Part shown: one piece after another, positions 46,288-54,604 of the stretch
Position numbering within the stretch: position 1 is the first letter of the stretch
Layout: each line of letters opens with the position of its first letter
DNA from: Mycolicibacterium sphagni
GTDB lineage: Bacteria; Actinomycetota; Actinomycetes; Mycobacteriales; Mycobacteriaceae
NCBI RefSeq assembly: GCF_013337765.1
Contig: NZ_VBSB01000005.1
Span: 124,001 to 188,000, forward strand
Direction of reading: 5' to 3'
DNA length: 64,000 bases
The notes under the pieces: generated by a model
The model's database searches: none
The model's input: only the letters and a program-made list of their open reading frames with translations
What the model was told of the DNA's origin: nothing
Program-made: the position numbers and the translations under genes

Positions 46288-47559
46288 ATGACCGTCGACA
46301 GCCCGCCGCTATCGCCGCGGCCGTACCACCAGCTGGACATCTCGGCTCCGGACTTCTGGACCGCCGATTTCGCCACCCGCGACCAGACGTTCGCGGCGCT
46401 GCGCGCCGCCGACGGGCTGTCCTGGCATGCGCCGGTGTCCTCGGTCTTCCCGCACTCCGAGACCGGGTACTGGGCCATCACCCGCCACGCCGACGTCAAG
46501 TACGTCAGCCAGCACACCGACATCTTCAGCTCAGCGCTGGGCATGAGCGTTGACCCCCTCCCGGCCGAGATCCAGCAGGCCACCAGCTTCTTCCTGGCCA
46601 TGGATCCGCCGGAGCACACCTTGTATCGGCGGTTGATCAGCGCCGCGTTCACCCCGAAGCAGGTTCGCCGCATCGAGGCCCAGATCCAGGCCAATGCCGC
46701 CGATATCGTCGACCGGCTGATCGAAAAGCTGCGCGGCGGTGAGGAAATCGACTTCGTCACCGAGTGTTCGGCCAAGCTCCCGATGCGAACGATCTCGGAC
46801 ATGATCGGCATCGCCCCCGCCGACCAGGAGGCAGTCGCGTATGCGGCGGAAAGCCTGTTCAGCGCCACCGACGACGACTACGCCAGTTTCGAGGAACGCG
46901 CTACCCACGCGCTGACCCAGATCGGAATCCTGACCAATTCGGGTATCGAGCTGGCCCAGCTGCGCCGCCGCGAACCGCACGACGACCTGATGACCAATAT
47001 CGTCAATGCCGAGGTCGACGGCCACCAGCTCACCGACATCCAGATCGGCTCGTTCATGGTGCTGTTGGGCGCCGCGGGAAACGACACCACCAAGCAAACC
47101 ACCTCGCACGCGTTCAAGGCGCTCGCCGACAATCCCGCCCAGAAGGCTTGGCTGCTGGAGGATTTCGACGCCCGGATCGGCCCTGCCGCCGAGGAGTTCA
47201 TCCGCTGGGCCACTCCTGTGCTGAACTTCGCCCGGCATGCCGCGGTCGACACCGAGCTGGCAGGTACCACGATCAAGGCCGGCGAGAAGATCGCACTGTT
47301 CTACTGTTCGGCCAACCGCGACGAGGCGGTGTTCGACCGTCCCGGCGAGTTCGACATCACCCGATCACCCAACCCGCACTTCGGGTTCGGCGGCGGCGGG
47401 CCGCACTTCTGCCTCGGCGCCAACCTCGCAAGAACCGAGCTTCGGCAGCTGTTCCACCAGCTGCTCACCCGGTTGCCTGAGGTCGAGGTCGGCGAGCCGG
47501 AATACCTGCACAGCAACGTCATTCACGGCGTGAAGCGGTTGCCCGTCAAGTTAGCGTGA
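46288..47559 (+). CDS. Cytochrome P450
   Basis: 423 residues from ATG 46288. I-helix [17 protein letters not shown]-x-x-R in [10 protein letters not shown], heme loop [18 protein letters not shown] with the Cys ligand. Soluble bacterial class I P450 with sterol or fatty-acid P450 features ([12 protein letters not shown]). In M. tuberculosis CYP126 lies in this part of the genome, but the N-terminal sequence here does not obviously match it, so the subfamily is left open. The 3' end overlaps the convergent purD gene by 14 bp. Confidence 0.88.
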   Translation: MTVDSPPLSPRPYHQLDISAPDFWTADFATRDQTFAALRAADGLSWHAPVSSVFPHSETGYWAITRHADVKYVSQHTDIFSSALGMSVDPLPAEIQQATSFFLAMDPPEHTLYRRLISAAFTPKQVRRIEAQIQANAADIVDRLIEKLRGGEEIDFVTECSAKLPMRTISDMIGIAPADQEAVAYAAESLFSATDDDYASFEERATHALTQIGILTNSGIELAQLRRREPHDDLMTNIVNAEVDGHQLTDIQIGSFMVLLGAAGNDTTKQTTSHAFKALADNPAQKAWLLEDFDARIGPAAEEFIRWATPVLNFARHAAVDTELAGTTIKAGEKIALFYCSANRDEAVFDRPGEFDITRSPNPHFGFGGGGPHFCLGANLARTELRQLFHQLLTRLPEVEVGEPEYLHSNVIHGVKRLPVKLA

Positions 47560-48817
47560 TCCGCCCCTCGGCCGCCGCCAGGGCGATATCGGTGCGGAAG
47601 TGTCTGCCGGGCAAGCGAATCGAGGACACGGTTCGGTAGGCGGATTCGCGCGCCGCCACCAGGTCGGCGCCGGTGCCGACGACCGAGAGCACCCGTCCGC
47701 CCGACGAGATGACGGCGCCGTCGTCACGCCGTGCGGTGCCGGCGTGCAGGACACCGTCGGCCTCCGATCCGGTGATCACGTCACCCACCCGCGGGCGGCC
47801 CGGGTAGTTCTCGGCGGCCACCACGACGGTGACCGCGTAGCCGTCGTGCCACTGCAGCGGGCTGAAGTCGGCGAGCGTGCCGGTAGCCGTGGCGTGCAGC
47901 AGCTGACCCAGCGGGGATTCCAGCAGCGCCAGCACCGCCTGCGTCTCGGGATCGCCGAACCGGCAGTTGAATTCGACCACCGCGGGGCCGGACGACGTCA
48001 TCGCCAGCCCCGCATACAGCAGACCGGAGAACGGGCAACCTCGCCGAACCAGTTCAGCGGCAACGGGTTCGACGACACCGCTGACGATGGCGGCCGTCAC
48101 GTCGGCGGGCAGCCACGGCAGCGGCGAATACGCGCCCATGCCACCGGTATTGGGCCCGGCATCGTTGTCGCCGACTCGTTTGAAGTCCTGGGCGGGCAGC
48201 AGCGGGACCACGGTCGCGCCGTCGACCAGACAGAACAGCGACACCTCGGGTCCGTCGAGGAAGGACTCCAGCAGTACCGGGTGCCCGGAGTCCAGCAGCG
48301 AGGCCGCATGTGCGCGGGCCAGATCGCGGTCGGCGGTCACCACCACGCCCTTGCCTGCGGCCAGCCCGTCGTCCTTGACCACCCAGGCGGGCTGGCCGGC
48401 GGCGGGCCCGAAGCGGTCCAGCGCGGCGTCCAGGCGGGCTGGGGTGTCAACGGTCTCGCTACCGGCGGTGCGCACACCGGCCGCGGCCATCACGTCCTTG
48501 GCGAACGCCTTCGAGCCTTCGATTCGGGCGGCATCCTTCGACGGGCCGAAGCAGGCGATGCCGGCGGCGCGTACCGCGTCGGCCACCCCGAGCACGAGTG
48601 GCACTTCGGGGCCGATGATCACCAGGTCGACCGCGAGCTTTTTCGCCAGCGCGGTGACGGCTTCGGCGGAGGTGACGTCGAGGTCGTGCTGCTCGGCGAC
48701 CGTCGAGGTGCCGGCGTTGCCGGGCGCGACGGCCAGGAAGTCGACTTGCGGATCTTTACGCAGGCCCAGCAACAGGGCATGTTCGCGGGCACCGGATCCG
48801 ATCACGAGGACGCGCAC
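47546..48817 (-). CDS. purD: Phosphoribosylamine-glycine ligase
   Basis: 423 residues, GAR synthetase, ATP-grasp fold. Motifs [42 protein letters not shown] and [12 protein letters not shown]. Second step of purine synthesis. GTG 48817 lies 8 nt after TAGGGT, with no Shine-Dalgarno. It overlaps the convergent P450 gene by 14 bp. Confidence 0.96.
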   Translation of the reverse strand: MRVLVIGSGAREHALLLGLRKDPQVDFLAVAPGNAGTSTVAEQHDLDVTSAEAVTALAKKLAVDLVIIGPEVPLVLGVADAVRAAGIACFGPSKDAARIEGSKAFAKDVMAAAGVRTAGSETVDTPARLDAALDRFGPAAGQPAWVVKDDGLAAGKGVVVTADRDLARAHAASLLDSGHPVLLESFLDGPEVSLFCLVDGATVVPLLPAQDFKRVGDNDAGPNTGGMGAYSPLPWLPADVTAAIVSGVVEPVAAELVRRGCPFSGLLYAGLAMTSSGPAVVEFNCRFGDPETQAVLALLESPLGQLLHATATGTLADFSPLQWHDGYAVTVVVAAENYPGRPRVGDVITGSEADGVLHAGTARRDDGAVISSGGRVLSVVGTGADLVAARESAYRTVSSIRLPGRHFRTDIALAAAEGRITLT

Positions 48818-48825
48818 AGGTTCAC

Positions 48826-48831
48826 ACCCTA
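48826..48831 (-). promoter_or_regulatory. -10 element (TAGGGT) of leaderless purD
   Basis: TAGGGT on the minus strand, 8 nt before GTG 48817; the same hexamer drives dyp. Confidence 0.5.
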
Positions 48832-48844
48832 TCGTCCACCCCCA

Positions 48845-50383
48845 CTACCAGGTGTCGACGAACCGCCTTAGCGGCGGGAGTTCGCCGCGCGCCATCGCGG
48901 CGGTCAGCGTGGCGGCGATCAGGCCGCGGGTCTCCGCCGGGTCGATGACGTCGTCGACCTCGAAGACCTGGGCGGCGTTGAGCGCTTTGGCGTTCTCCTC
49001 CATGGCCGCGGTCGCCTCCCGCACGCGCTGTTCCCGCTCGGCCTCGTCGTCGATGGCCTCCAGCTCCTTGCGCATGCCGAGTCGCACCGCACCCTCGAGA
49101 CCCATCGGGCCGAGGTGAGCCCCGGACCACGCCACCGTCAGCAGCGGCTCGTGCAGGCTGCCCCCGGTCATCGCCTGCGCACCGAGCCCGTAGCCGCGGC
49201 GCAGGATCACCGCCACCAGCGGCACCCGCATCGCGGCACCGGCGACGAGCATCCGCGAGGCGCGTCGCACCAGCGCCTCGGCCTCGGCGGCCGGGCCGAC
49301 CATGTAGCCGGGGCAGTCGATGAGCGAAACGACGGGCAGACCGAAGGTGTCGCACAGTTGCAGGAAGCGTGCCGCCTTGTCGGCGGCCGCAGCGGTGATC
49401 GCTCCCGCCATCACCATCGTGTTGTTGGCGACCACGCCGACCGGACGGCCTTCGATCCGGGCCAGCGCGGTGACCATCTCGGGGGCGAACTTCTCCCGCA
49501 GGAAGGTGACCGAGTCTTGATCGGCGAGGGTCTCGATGATCGGCGCGATCGGATAGGCGCGCCGGGCTCGCTCGGGAATGACTGTGCGCAAGGAGGTTTG
49601 GTCGGCAGCCGGGCCGGGCGGTGTGCTGCCCTGGAAGTACCCGATGAGACGCTTGGTGACCGCGACGGCCTCGGCTTCGTCGGCAACCACAACGTCGACG
49701 ACACCGTTGGGTGATTGCACCGAGATCGGGCCGACGTCATCGGGTGCGACATCACCGAGTCCGCCCCCGGCGATCATCGCGGGCCCGCCCATACCGATCG
49801 AGGTGTCGGCGGTGGCCACAATCAGATCCGAACAGCCGGCGATCACCGCGTTGCCGGCGAAGCAACGCCCCTTGACGACCGCGATACGCGGCACCACACC
49901 GGACAGCGCCGCCCACAGCTTGAAGGCCCGTGTTTCCAACGACGACACCGCGGGGTAGTCCGTGTCGCCCGGCCGGCCACCACCGCCCTCCGCGAAGAAG
50001 ACGGTGGGCAGCCGCATCCGTTCGATGAGCTCGAAGAGCCGGTCCTTCTTCCGGTGTCCGAACTCGCCCTGGGTGCCGGCCAGCACCGTGTAGTCGTAGG
50101 ACAGCACCGCGCACGGGCGACCGTTGATCGTGGCCGTCCCGGTGATCAGGCCGTCGGCCGGCGTCCGCGCGATCAGATCGTCGAGGTCGCGGCGGCGGCG
50201 CTGGGCGGCGATCGCGAACCGCCCGTACTCCACGAAGGAATCCGCATCCACCAGGTCGGCGATGTTCTCCCGGGCCATCCGCCCGCCTGCGGCGTGCCTG
50301 CGGGCGACCGCGTCGGGGCGGGCCGCATCCTCGGTCAGCGCGCGCCGTCGCAGCAGTTCGGCGAGGTCGGGGCGATCAGTCAT
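48845..50383 (-). CDS. Acyl-CoA carboxylase carboxyltransferase subunit
   Basis: 512 residues. Both crotonase-type halves of the carboxyltransferase are present: N-terminal HAAGGRMARENIADLVDADS and YDYTVLAGTQGEFGHRKKDR; C-terminal VVSLIDCPGYMVGPAAEAEA and LRRGYGLGAQAMTGG. It transfers CO2 from biotin to an acyl-CoA. No biotin carboxylase partner lies nearby. ATG 50383 follows TAGTTT by 6 nt (leaderless type). Divergent from the CYP125-like P450 with an 87-bp gap holding an inverted repeat. Confidence 0.9.
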   Translation of the reverse strand: MTDRPDLAELLRRRALTEDAARPDAVARRHAAGGRMARENIADLVDADSFVEYGRFAIAAQRRRRDLDDLIARTPADGLITGTATINGRPCAVLSYDYTVLAGTQGEFGHRKKDRLFELIERMRLPTVFFAEGGGGRPGDTDYPAVSSLETRAFKLWAALSGVVPRIAVVKGRCFAGNAVIAGCSDLIVATADTSIGMGGPAMIAGGGLGDVAPDDVGPISVQSPNGVVDVVVADEAEAVAVTKRLIGYFQGSTPPGPAADQTSLRTVIPERARRAYPIAPIIETLADQDSVTFLREKFAPEMVTALARIEGRPVGVVANNTMVMAGAITAAAADKAARFLQLCDTFGLPVVSLIDCPGYMVGPAAEAEALVRRASRMLVAGAAMRVPLVAVILRRGYGLGAQAMTGGSLHEPLLTVAWSGAHLGPMGLEGAVRLGMRKELEAIDDEAEREQRVREATAAMEENAKALNAAQVFEVDDVIDPAETRGLIAATLTAAMARGELPPLRRFVDTW

Positions 50384-50389
50384 CAATCG

Positions 50390-50395
50390 AAACTA
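50390..50395 (-). promoter_or_regulatory. -10 element (TAGTTT) of the leaderless carboxyltransferase gene
   Basis: TAGTTT on the minus strand, 6 nt before ATG 50383. It is directly adjacent to the inverted repeat at 50401-50425. Confidence 0.55.
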
Positions 50396-50400
50396 GCGGG

Positions 50401-50425
50401 CATACACTCAGCAATGAGGTGTATG
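50401..50425. promoter_or_regulatory. Inverted repeat between carboxyltransferase and CYP125-like genes
   Basis: CATACACTCA (50401-50410), GCAA, TGAGGTGTATG (50415-50425): ten paired bases with one bulge. It lies between the two divergent promoters (TAGTTT minus, TATGGT 50422-50427 plus), so one repressor could control both. Confidence 0.55.
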
Positions 50426-50470
50426 GTCAATGCCAAGGTGCGCTACATCACATGAACAGCGAGGTAGATC

Positions 50471-51709
50471 ATGACCACCGCCAGCGTGTGCCCGTTCGGA
50501 GCGGGCTTCGACTTCACCGACCCTGACCTGATCAAGGAAGGAATGCCCGTCGCCCAGTTCGCGCAGCTGCGTAAGACCGCGCCGGTCTGGTGGAACGAGC
50601 AGACAGAAGGCAGCACGGTCTTCGACGACGGCGGCTACTGGGTGATCACCAAGCATCGCGACATCCGCGATATCTCCCGCGACGGGCACCTGTGGTCGAC
50701 CAACAAGCAGGGCGTGGTGATGCGCTTCGCCGACGACATGACCAAAGACCAGGTGGAGATCACCAAGGCACTGCTGATCAACCACGACGCACCCGAGCAC
50801 ACCCGGCTGCGCAAGCTGGTCTCGCGGCTGTTCACCCCGCGGGCGGTGGCCAAGCTGGAGGAGAAACTCGCCGACGCCGCCCGCGACATCGTCGCCGCGG
50901 CCGCAGCGAAGGACACCGGGGATTTCGTCGACGACATCGCGATGCAGTTGCCGCTGCTGGCGATTGCCGACCTGCTCGGGGTGCCGGAAGCCGACCGCCA
51001 GAAGCTCTTTCACTGGACCAACAGCATCATGAACACCGACGACCCGGACTTCAACGACGTCGACCCGATCGTGGCCAACGCCGAGCTGATGGGCTATGCG
51101 TACTCCATGGCCGAGGAGCGCAGGAAGTGCCCGGCCGACGACATCGTGACCCGTCTGGTGGAGGCCGATATCGATGGTGAGTCCCTGTCGGAGGTCGAAT
51201 TCGCGTTCTTCGTCATCCTGCTCGCGGTGGCCGGCAACGAGACCACGCGCAACGCCATGACCCACGGGATGAACGCCTTCTTCGAAAACCCCGACCAGTG
51301 GGAGCTTTTCAAGCGCGAGCGGCCCGAAACCACCGCCGACGAGATCGTCCGATGGGCCACCCCGGTGCACTGCTTCCAGCGCACCGCGCTGCAGGACATC
51401 GAAATCGGTGGCGTCACGATCCGCGAGGGCCAGCGGGCGGGACTGTTCTACAGCTCGGCCAACTACGACGAGGAAGTCTTCGACGACCCGTTCCAGTTCA
51501 ATATCTTGCGTGATCCGAACCCGCACCTCGGATTTGGCGGCAATGGCGCGCACTTCTGCATCGGCGCCAACCTCGCGCGCATGGAGATCACGCTGATCTT
51601 CAACGAGATCGCCAACCAGATCCCCGACATCAGCAAGCTCGGTGAGCCTCAGCGGCTGCGGTCCGGCTGGCTCAACGGGGTCAAAGAACTGCCTGTCGCG
51701 TATCGCTAG
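50471..51709 (+). CDS. CYP125-like cytochrome P450 (steroid C26-hydroxylase family)
   Basis: 412 residues. From memory of M. tuberculosis CYP125A1 the match is extensive: PGFDFTDP-like start (GAGFDFTDPDLIKEG), NHDAPEHTRLRKLVSRLFTP, I-helix LAVAGNETTRNAMTHGM, DEIVRWATPVHCFQRTAL and heme loop LGFGGNGAHFCIGANLARM, ending in RLRSGWLNGVKELPVAY. CYP125 enzymes oxidise the cholesterol side chain. This copy lies outside the usual cholesterol regulon and opposite an acyl-CoA carboxylase subunit. ATG 50471 has GAGGT at 50461-50465. Confidence 0.88.
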   Translation: MTTASVCPFGAGFDFTDPDLIKEGMPVAQFAQLRKTAPVWWNEQTEGSTVFDDGGYWVITKHRDIRDISRDGHLWSTNKQGVVMRFADDMTKDQVEITKALLINHDAPEHTRLRKLVSRLFTPRAVAKLEEKLADAARDIVAAAAAKDTGDFVDDIAMQLPLLAIADLLGVPEADRQKLFHWTNSIMNTDDPDFNDVDPIVANAELMGYAYSMAEERRKCPADDIVTRLVEADIDGESLSEVEFAFFVILLAVAGNETTRNAMTHGMNAFFENPDQWELFKRERPETTADEIVRWATPVHCFQRTALQDIEIGGVTIREGQRAGLFYSSANYDEEVFDDPFQFNILRDPNPHLGFGGNGAHFCIGANLARMEITLIFNEIANQIPDISKLGEPQRLRSGWLNGVKELPVAYR

Positions 51710-51724
51710 TGCAGGGGCCGGAGA

Positions 51725-51730
51725 TAGCAT
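51725..51730 (+). promoter_or_regulatory. -10 element (TAGCAT) of a leaderless membrane-protein gene
   Basis: TAGCAT, identical to the polycysteine-leader promoter, ends 8 nt before ATG 51739. Confidence 0.5.
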
Positions 51731-51738
51731 CCCCGAGC

Positions 51739-52122
51739 ATGGGCTATCCGGGCTATCCGCCGTATCCCGGCTATCCGGCACCGCCCGCCGAGCCGCCGCG
51801 GTCGGCGGCCGACGTGACGATCTCGATCATCGTGATGGTGTTGACGGTGTTAGTGGGCGCGTGCGGGGCCTTTCTCGGCCTGTTCCTACTGGCCTTCCTG
51901 GACTCCTGCCCGCCGGCGACATGCAGTGTCGAGGGGGCCGTGACGTCGGTGCTGACGGGGGTCGCTGTCGCCGCGCTGGTGGTGGTGGCCGGCATCATCG
52001 TTACGATCGTCGCGCTGGTCCGGCGTAAGCGGGCCTGGCCCTTCGCCGTCGGCACTTTTGCGCTGTGTCTGGTCGTGCTGTTCGTCGGCGGCGTGGCCTT
52101 CTTCGCGTCGGTGGGTGGCTGA
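51739..52122 (+). CDS. Small proline/tyrosine-rich membrane protein
   Basis: 127 residues. N-terminal MGYPGYPPYPGYPAPPAEPP is the Pro/Gly/Tyr-rich cytoplasmic tail common in actinobacterial membrane proteins; three hydrophobic segments follow (VTISIIVMVLTVLVGACGAF, SVLTGVAVAALVVVAGIIV, FALCLVVLFVGGVAFFA). Function unknown. The frame can start at GTG 51709 inside the P450 stop, but ATG 51739 is preferred from promoter spacing. TetR follows 2 nt later. Confidence 0.7.
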   Translation: MGYPGYPPYPGYPAPPAEPPRSAADVTISIIVMVLTVLVGACGAFLGLFLLAFLDSCPPATCSVEGAVTSVLTGVAVAALVVVAGIIVTIVALVRRKRAWPFAVGTFALCLVVLFVGGVAFFASVGG

Positions 52123-52124
52123 TC

Positions 52125-52745
52125 GTGCGGACCCACGGCTGGTCGGGCTCGGCGCCCGCCACTGACGAAGAAGCGGTCGCGCGGATTCTGGCCGCTGCGA
52201 ACAAGGCCATCGACGCCCGCGGCGCCGACCTGAGCATCGCCGACGTCGCCCGCACGCTCGGGGTGACCCGTCAGACGGTGTATCGCTACTTCCCCAGCAC
52301 CGACGCGCTGCTGCAGGCCTCGGCGATGGCGTCCGCGGCCGGATTCCTCGACCGGATGGCCGCGCACCTCTCCGGCATCACCGACCCGGCCGAGGCGGTC
52401 ACCGAAGGTATTGCGGCAGCGGTGGAAGCGCTGCCGCACGACAAACACATGGGCCTGCTACTCGGCCCGGAACGCGTCGGCGCGTTCAGCGCCGAGGTCA
52501 CCTCGGACGTCGCACTGGCGTTCGCGGGCTCGCTACTGCGCCGCTTCGACGTCGATTGGGCCGCACACGGATTCAGCGATAGCGATCTCGACGAGTTGGG
52601 TGAGCACCTGCTGCGGATCGTCCAGTCGTTCATGGTGGACCCTGGGCGGCCACCGCGGCGCGGGGACGAATTACGACGGTATCTGCGCCGCTGGGTGGGT
52701 GCGGCGCTGCGCCTGGACCACCCGTCAACGCGCGCGCGCGGCTAG
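52125..52745 (+). CDS. TetR-family regulator
   Basis: 206 residues from GTG 52125. HTH: EEAVARILAAANKAIDARGA, DLSIADVARTLGVTRQTVYR, YFPSTDALLQA. Helical ligand-binding domain follows. It is 2 nt behind the membrane-protein stop, and in the same run as the CYP125-like gene, so it may be the repressor that binds the inverted repeat at 50401 (inference). It ends on a shared CTAG with the next gene. Confidence 0.85.
   Translation: MRTHGWSGSAPATDEEAVARILAAANKAIDARGADLSIADVARTLGVTRQTVYRYFPSTDALLQASAMASAAGFLDRMAAHLSGITDPAEAVTEGIAAAVEALPHDKHMGLLLGPERVGAFSAEVTSDVALAFAGSLLRRFDVDWAAHGFSDSDLDELGEHLLRIVQSFMVDPGRPPRRGDELRRYLRRWVGAALRLDHPSTRARG
52742..52745. other. Shared CTAG stop of two convergent genes
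   Basis: TAG ends TetR (plus) and the small protein gene at 52742-53035 (minus). Confidence 0.8.
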
Positions 52746-53035
52746 GGAGCCGGGACGCTGTCCTGTACCTGAGCAGCCAAGGGCGTGGATGTCGCTGCGT
52801 GGCCGATGTTCTCGGTCAGAACGGGGCCGGGCCACATCATGGCGGCGAAGATCGCGCAGACGGACACCACCGGCGGGCAGAGCACGATCACCGTCGTGTC
52901 GACGGCCTTCACCCAATGCGATACGTGGCGAACGACCTTGGTCTGCTTGGGCGCTGCTTCCGTCCACAGGCTGAGCATGGTCGGGGCAGTCCACGAGTCG
53001 GCGGTCCATGATTCATACGCGGTCATAGAAGTCAT
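52742..53035 (-). CDS. Small single-pass membrane protein, unknown
   Basis: 97 residues from ATG 53035, chosen because AGGAG lies 5 nt upstream. A polar N-terminus (MTSMTAYESWTADSWTAPTM) leads to one hydrophobic helix with two Cys (VIVLCPPVVSVCAIFAAMMW). No family recognised. A shared-CTAG convergent stop and the good ribosome site favour a real gene, but codon evidence is limited by its size. Confidence 0.5.
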   Translation of the reverse strand: MTSMTAYESWTADSWTAPTMLSLWTEAAPKQTKVVRHVSHWVKAVDTTVIVLCPPVVSVCAIFAAMMWPGPVLTENIGHAATSTPLAAQVQDSVPAP

Positions 53036-53102
53036 TGCCACTCCTGCCCTTGGATCGAGGCCCGCGGCGCTCGATTTCACTTTGGTAACACTGGTGCACA
53101 AA

Positions 53103-53118
53103 TGTCACGTTTGTGACA
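53103..53118. promoter_or_regulatory. Inverted repeat TGTCAC-GTTT-GTGACA
   Basis: Perfect 6-bp arms (53103-53108, 53113-53118) about 68 bp upstream of ATG 53035 of the small membrane protein gene. Could be an operator for that gene. Confidence 0.4.
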
Positions 53119-53192
53119 CGGCCAGATAACCGTTTGCGATCTGGGCGTTTCCTTACCGTTGTCTTACTGACCTCTTTGTTATGCGCCAAGGC

Positions 53193-53237
53193 GCTGGAGC
53201 CCTCCCGGTTCGCGCGGAACGCCGGAAGGGCTCCAGC
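53193..53237. terminator. Long hairpin terminating the gene at 53250
   Basis: GCTGGAGCCCT (53193-53203) pairs perfectly with AGGGCTCCAGC (53227-53237); the 23-nt loop has further internal CCGG/CCGG and GTTC/GGAAC pairing. It lies just past the 3' end of the minus-strand Ala-rich gene. No T-tract follows, which is usual in mycobacteria. Confidence 0.65.
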
Positions 53238-53249
53238 AGCCGGGTTGAA

Positions 53250-54035
53250 TCACTCTCCGGTTCGGCCCTCGTGCACGGCCTTGGCGACATCCTGTGCCGC
53301 CTGATGGCGAGTCGCCTTCACTTGCTTGTGGGAGTCGGTCATCTGGCCGCGGTTGTCGGTGATCTCGGTGTGCGCGGCTTTGCGCGCCGCGCTGAGCTGT
53401 TGGGCCGCTTCCTGCTTGCTGATGTCGCCAGCTCGTGCACTCTGTCGGATCGTCGCATCGTCGCTGGTGGTGGCACGCCGGATCGAGGCGTTCTCCTGGG
53501 CGTCGGCGACGATCGAGGAGCGGGCCATCGCGTTGTCCTTCTTGGCCGTATCGACGATGGCCTTTACGTCTTGCACCGTGCTTCCGTCGTGGCTGCCGGC
53601 GATGATGGTGCGGATATCGGCCGCCGCACCCTGCCGGGTCTGGTGGATGTCGCCGCGGGAGGTACTGATCGCCTGTCGTGCATCGTTGGTGGCACTGCGG
53701 GCCGTGTCGACGATCGCCGCGATCTGCCCGTCGCCGATCGCACCGGTGAGAACACTGGCGCCGATGGCATGGACCGCATCACGGCGGGTGGCGCGGATCG
53801 TCTGCCGTTCCGCGGCGATATCGGTGCGATCGCCGTGGACGGCCGTGTGCGCCGCGACCAAGACATCGTGGATTGCCGACGAGATCTCCGCCGGCACTGA
53901 CGAAGCCGATAGCAGCCACGTGGAATTCGCACTCAGGGGCCCTGCGGCAAGCGCGGACACCGAAATTGCAGCTGCAGCACTGATGGCGGCAACCGCCGCA
54001 ACGGACGAACGCTGGGCCTGATTGATGAGGGTCAT
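53250..54035 (-). CDS. Secreted Ala-rich helical protein with internal duplication
   Basis: 261 residues. N-terminal signal (VAAVAAISAAAAISVSALAA) with cleavage near LAAG. The mature part is Ala/Asp/Arg/Gln-rich and predicted to be almost entirely helical. Two related units of about 55 residues are visible: one centred on IGDGQIAAIVDTARSATNDA, the other on DGSTVQDVKAIVDTAKKDNA. The C-terminus is basic (DSHKQVKATRHQAAQDVAKA). AAAGGAAC precedes ATG 54035. No family recognised. It opens the accessory island and diverges from a hemophore-like gene. Confidence 0.7.
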   Translation of the reverse strand: MTLINQAQRSSVAAVAAISAAAAISVSALAAGPLSANSTWLLSASSVPAEISSAIHDVLVAAHTAVHGDRTDIAAERQTIRATRRDAVHAIGASVLTGAIGDGQIAAIVDTARSATNDARQAISTSRGDIHQTRQGAAADIRTIIAGSHDGSTVQDVKAIVDTAKKDNAMARSSIVADAQENASIRRATTSDDATIRQSARAGDISKQEAAQQLSAARKAAHTEITDNRGQMTDSHKQVKATRHQAAQDVAKAVHEGRTGE

Positions 54036-54065
54036 CGCTGTTCCTTTCGCTTGTATGACTGTGCC

Positions 54066-54086
54066 TGTGAATCAACGGGATTCACA
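54066..54086. promoter_or_regulatory. Palindromic site TGTGAATC-N5-GATTCACA
   Basis: Perfect 8-bp arms (54066-54073, 54079-54086) 31 bp upstream of the Ala-rich gene. Larger than a CRP site spacing (N11 between TGTGA and TCACA), so another regulator is more likely. Confidence 0.5.
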
Positions 54087-54099
54087 CATGACGTGGACT

Positions 54100-54111
54100 A
54101 GTTGATCAACT
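54100..54111. promoter_or_regulatory. 12-bp palindrome AGTTGATCAACT
   Basis: Perfect palindrome 13 bp from the preceding site, in the same divergent intergenic region (54036-54226). Confidence 0.4.
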
Positions 54112-54226
54112 GCGGTGTTGGCTCAGCGTTTGTGGCAAAAGCCCTAACGGCGACCCAACAGCGTTGCTGCTCAACTGAAGTCCTCGCGGGTGCATCACTC
54201 GCGGCGACAACGGCGAAGGGAACGAC

Positions 54227-54604
54227 ATGGCGATTCGACCCACAACGGTGACAGTGGCGATTGCCCTGCTGGGATTGGGCTTCGGGGCAGCGACCGGTTT
54301 GGCATCAGCGCAGCCCGACCTCAGCCCATTGGTCAACACGACGTGTAGCTATCAGCAAGTGACGGCCGCACTGACGGCCCAGGCGCCCGACCTTGCCGCC
54401 GAGCTGTCGAAATACCCACCGGCGCAGGCCAAGCTCCAGAAATTCCTGGCAGCTCCGGTCGATACCAGGCAGAAGATGGTCCAGCAAGCCTTCGCGGCCC
54501 ATCCCCAATGGCAGGACACCATTGACCAGAAGGCGGGCACATCCCAAGGGCAGCAGGCGCAATCGGTGCTGCTCGCGGTGGCCGGTACCTGCAACAACTA
54601 CTGA
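54227..54604 (+). CDS. Hemophore-type secreted protein (MHB-like) 1
   Basis: 125 residues. Signal peptide (VAIALLGLGFGAATGLASA) then a short all-helical domain bounded by two cysteines (TTCSYQQVTAAL and AGTCNNY at the very end). The C-S-Y-Q-x3-AL start, the PAQAKLQKFLAAP segment and overall size fit the mycobacterial hemophore/heme-binding (MHB) family that includes Rv0203. Heme binding is inferred. It overlaps the kinase gene tail to tail by 7 bp. Confidence 0.75.
   Translation: MAIRPTTVTVAIALLGLGFGAATGLASAQPDLSPLVNTTCSYQQVTAALTAQAPDLAAELSKYPPAQAKLQKFLAAPVDTRQKMVQQAFAAHPQWQDTIDQKAGTSQGQQAQSVLLAVAGTCNNY

Noticed and set aside
54066..54086. CRP-type binding site
   Set aside because: TGTGA and TCACA are separated by 11 nt, not the 6 of CRP sites.
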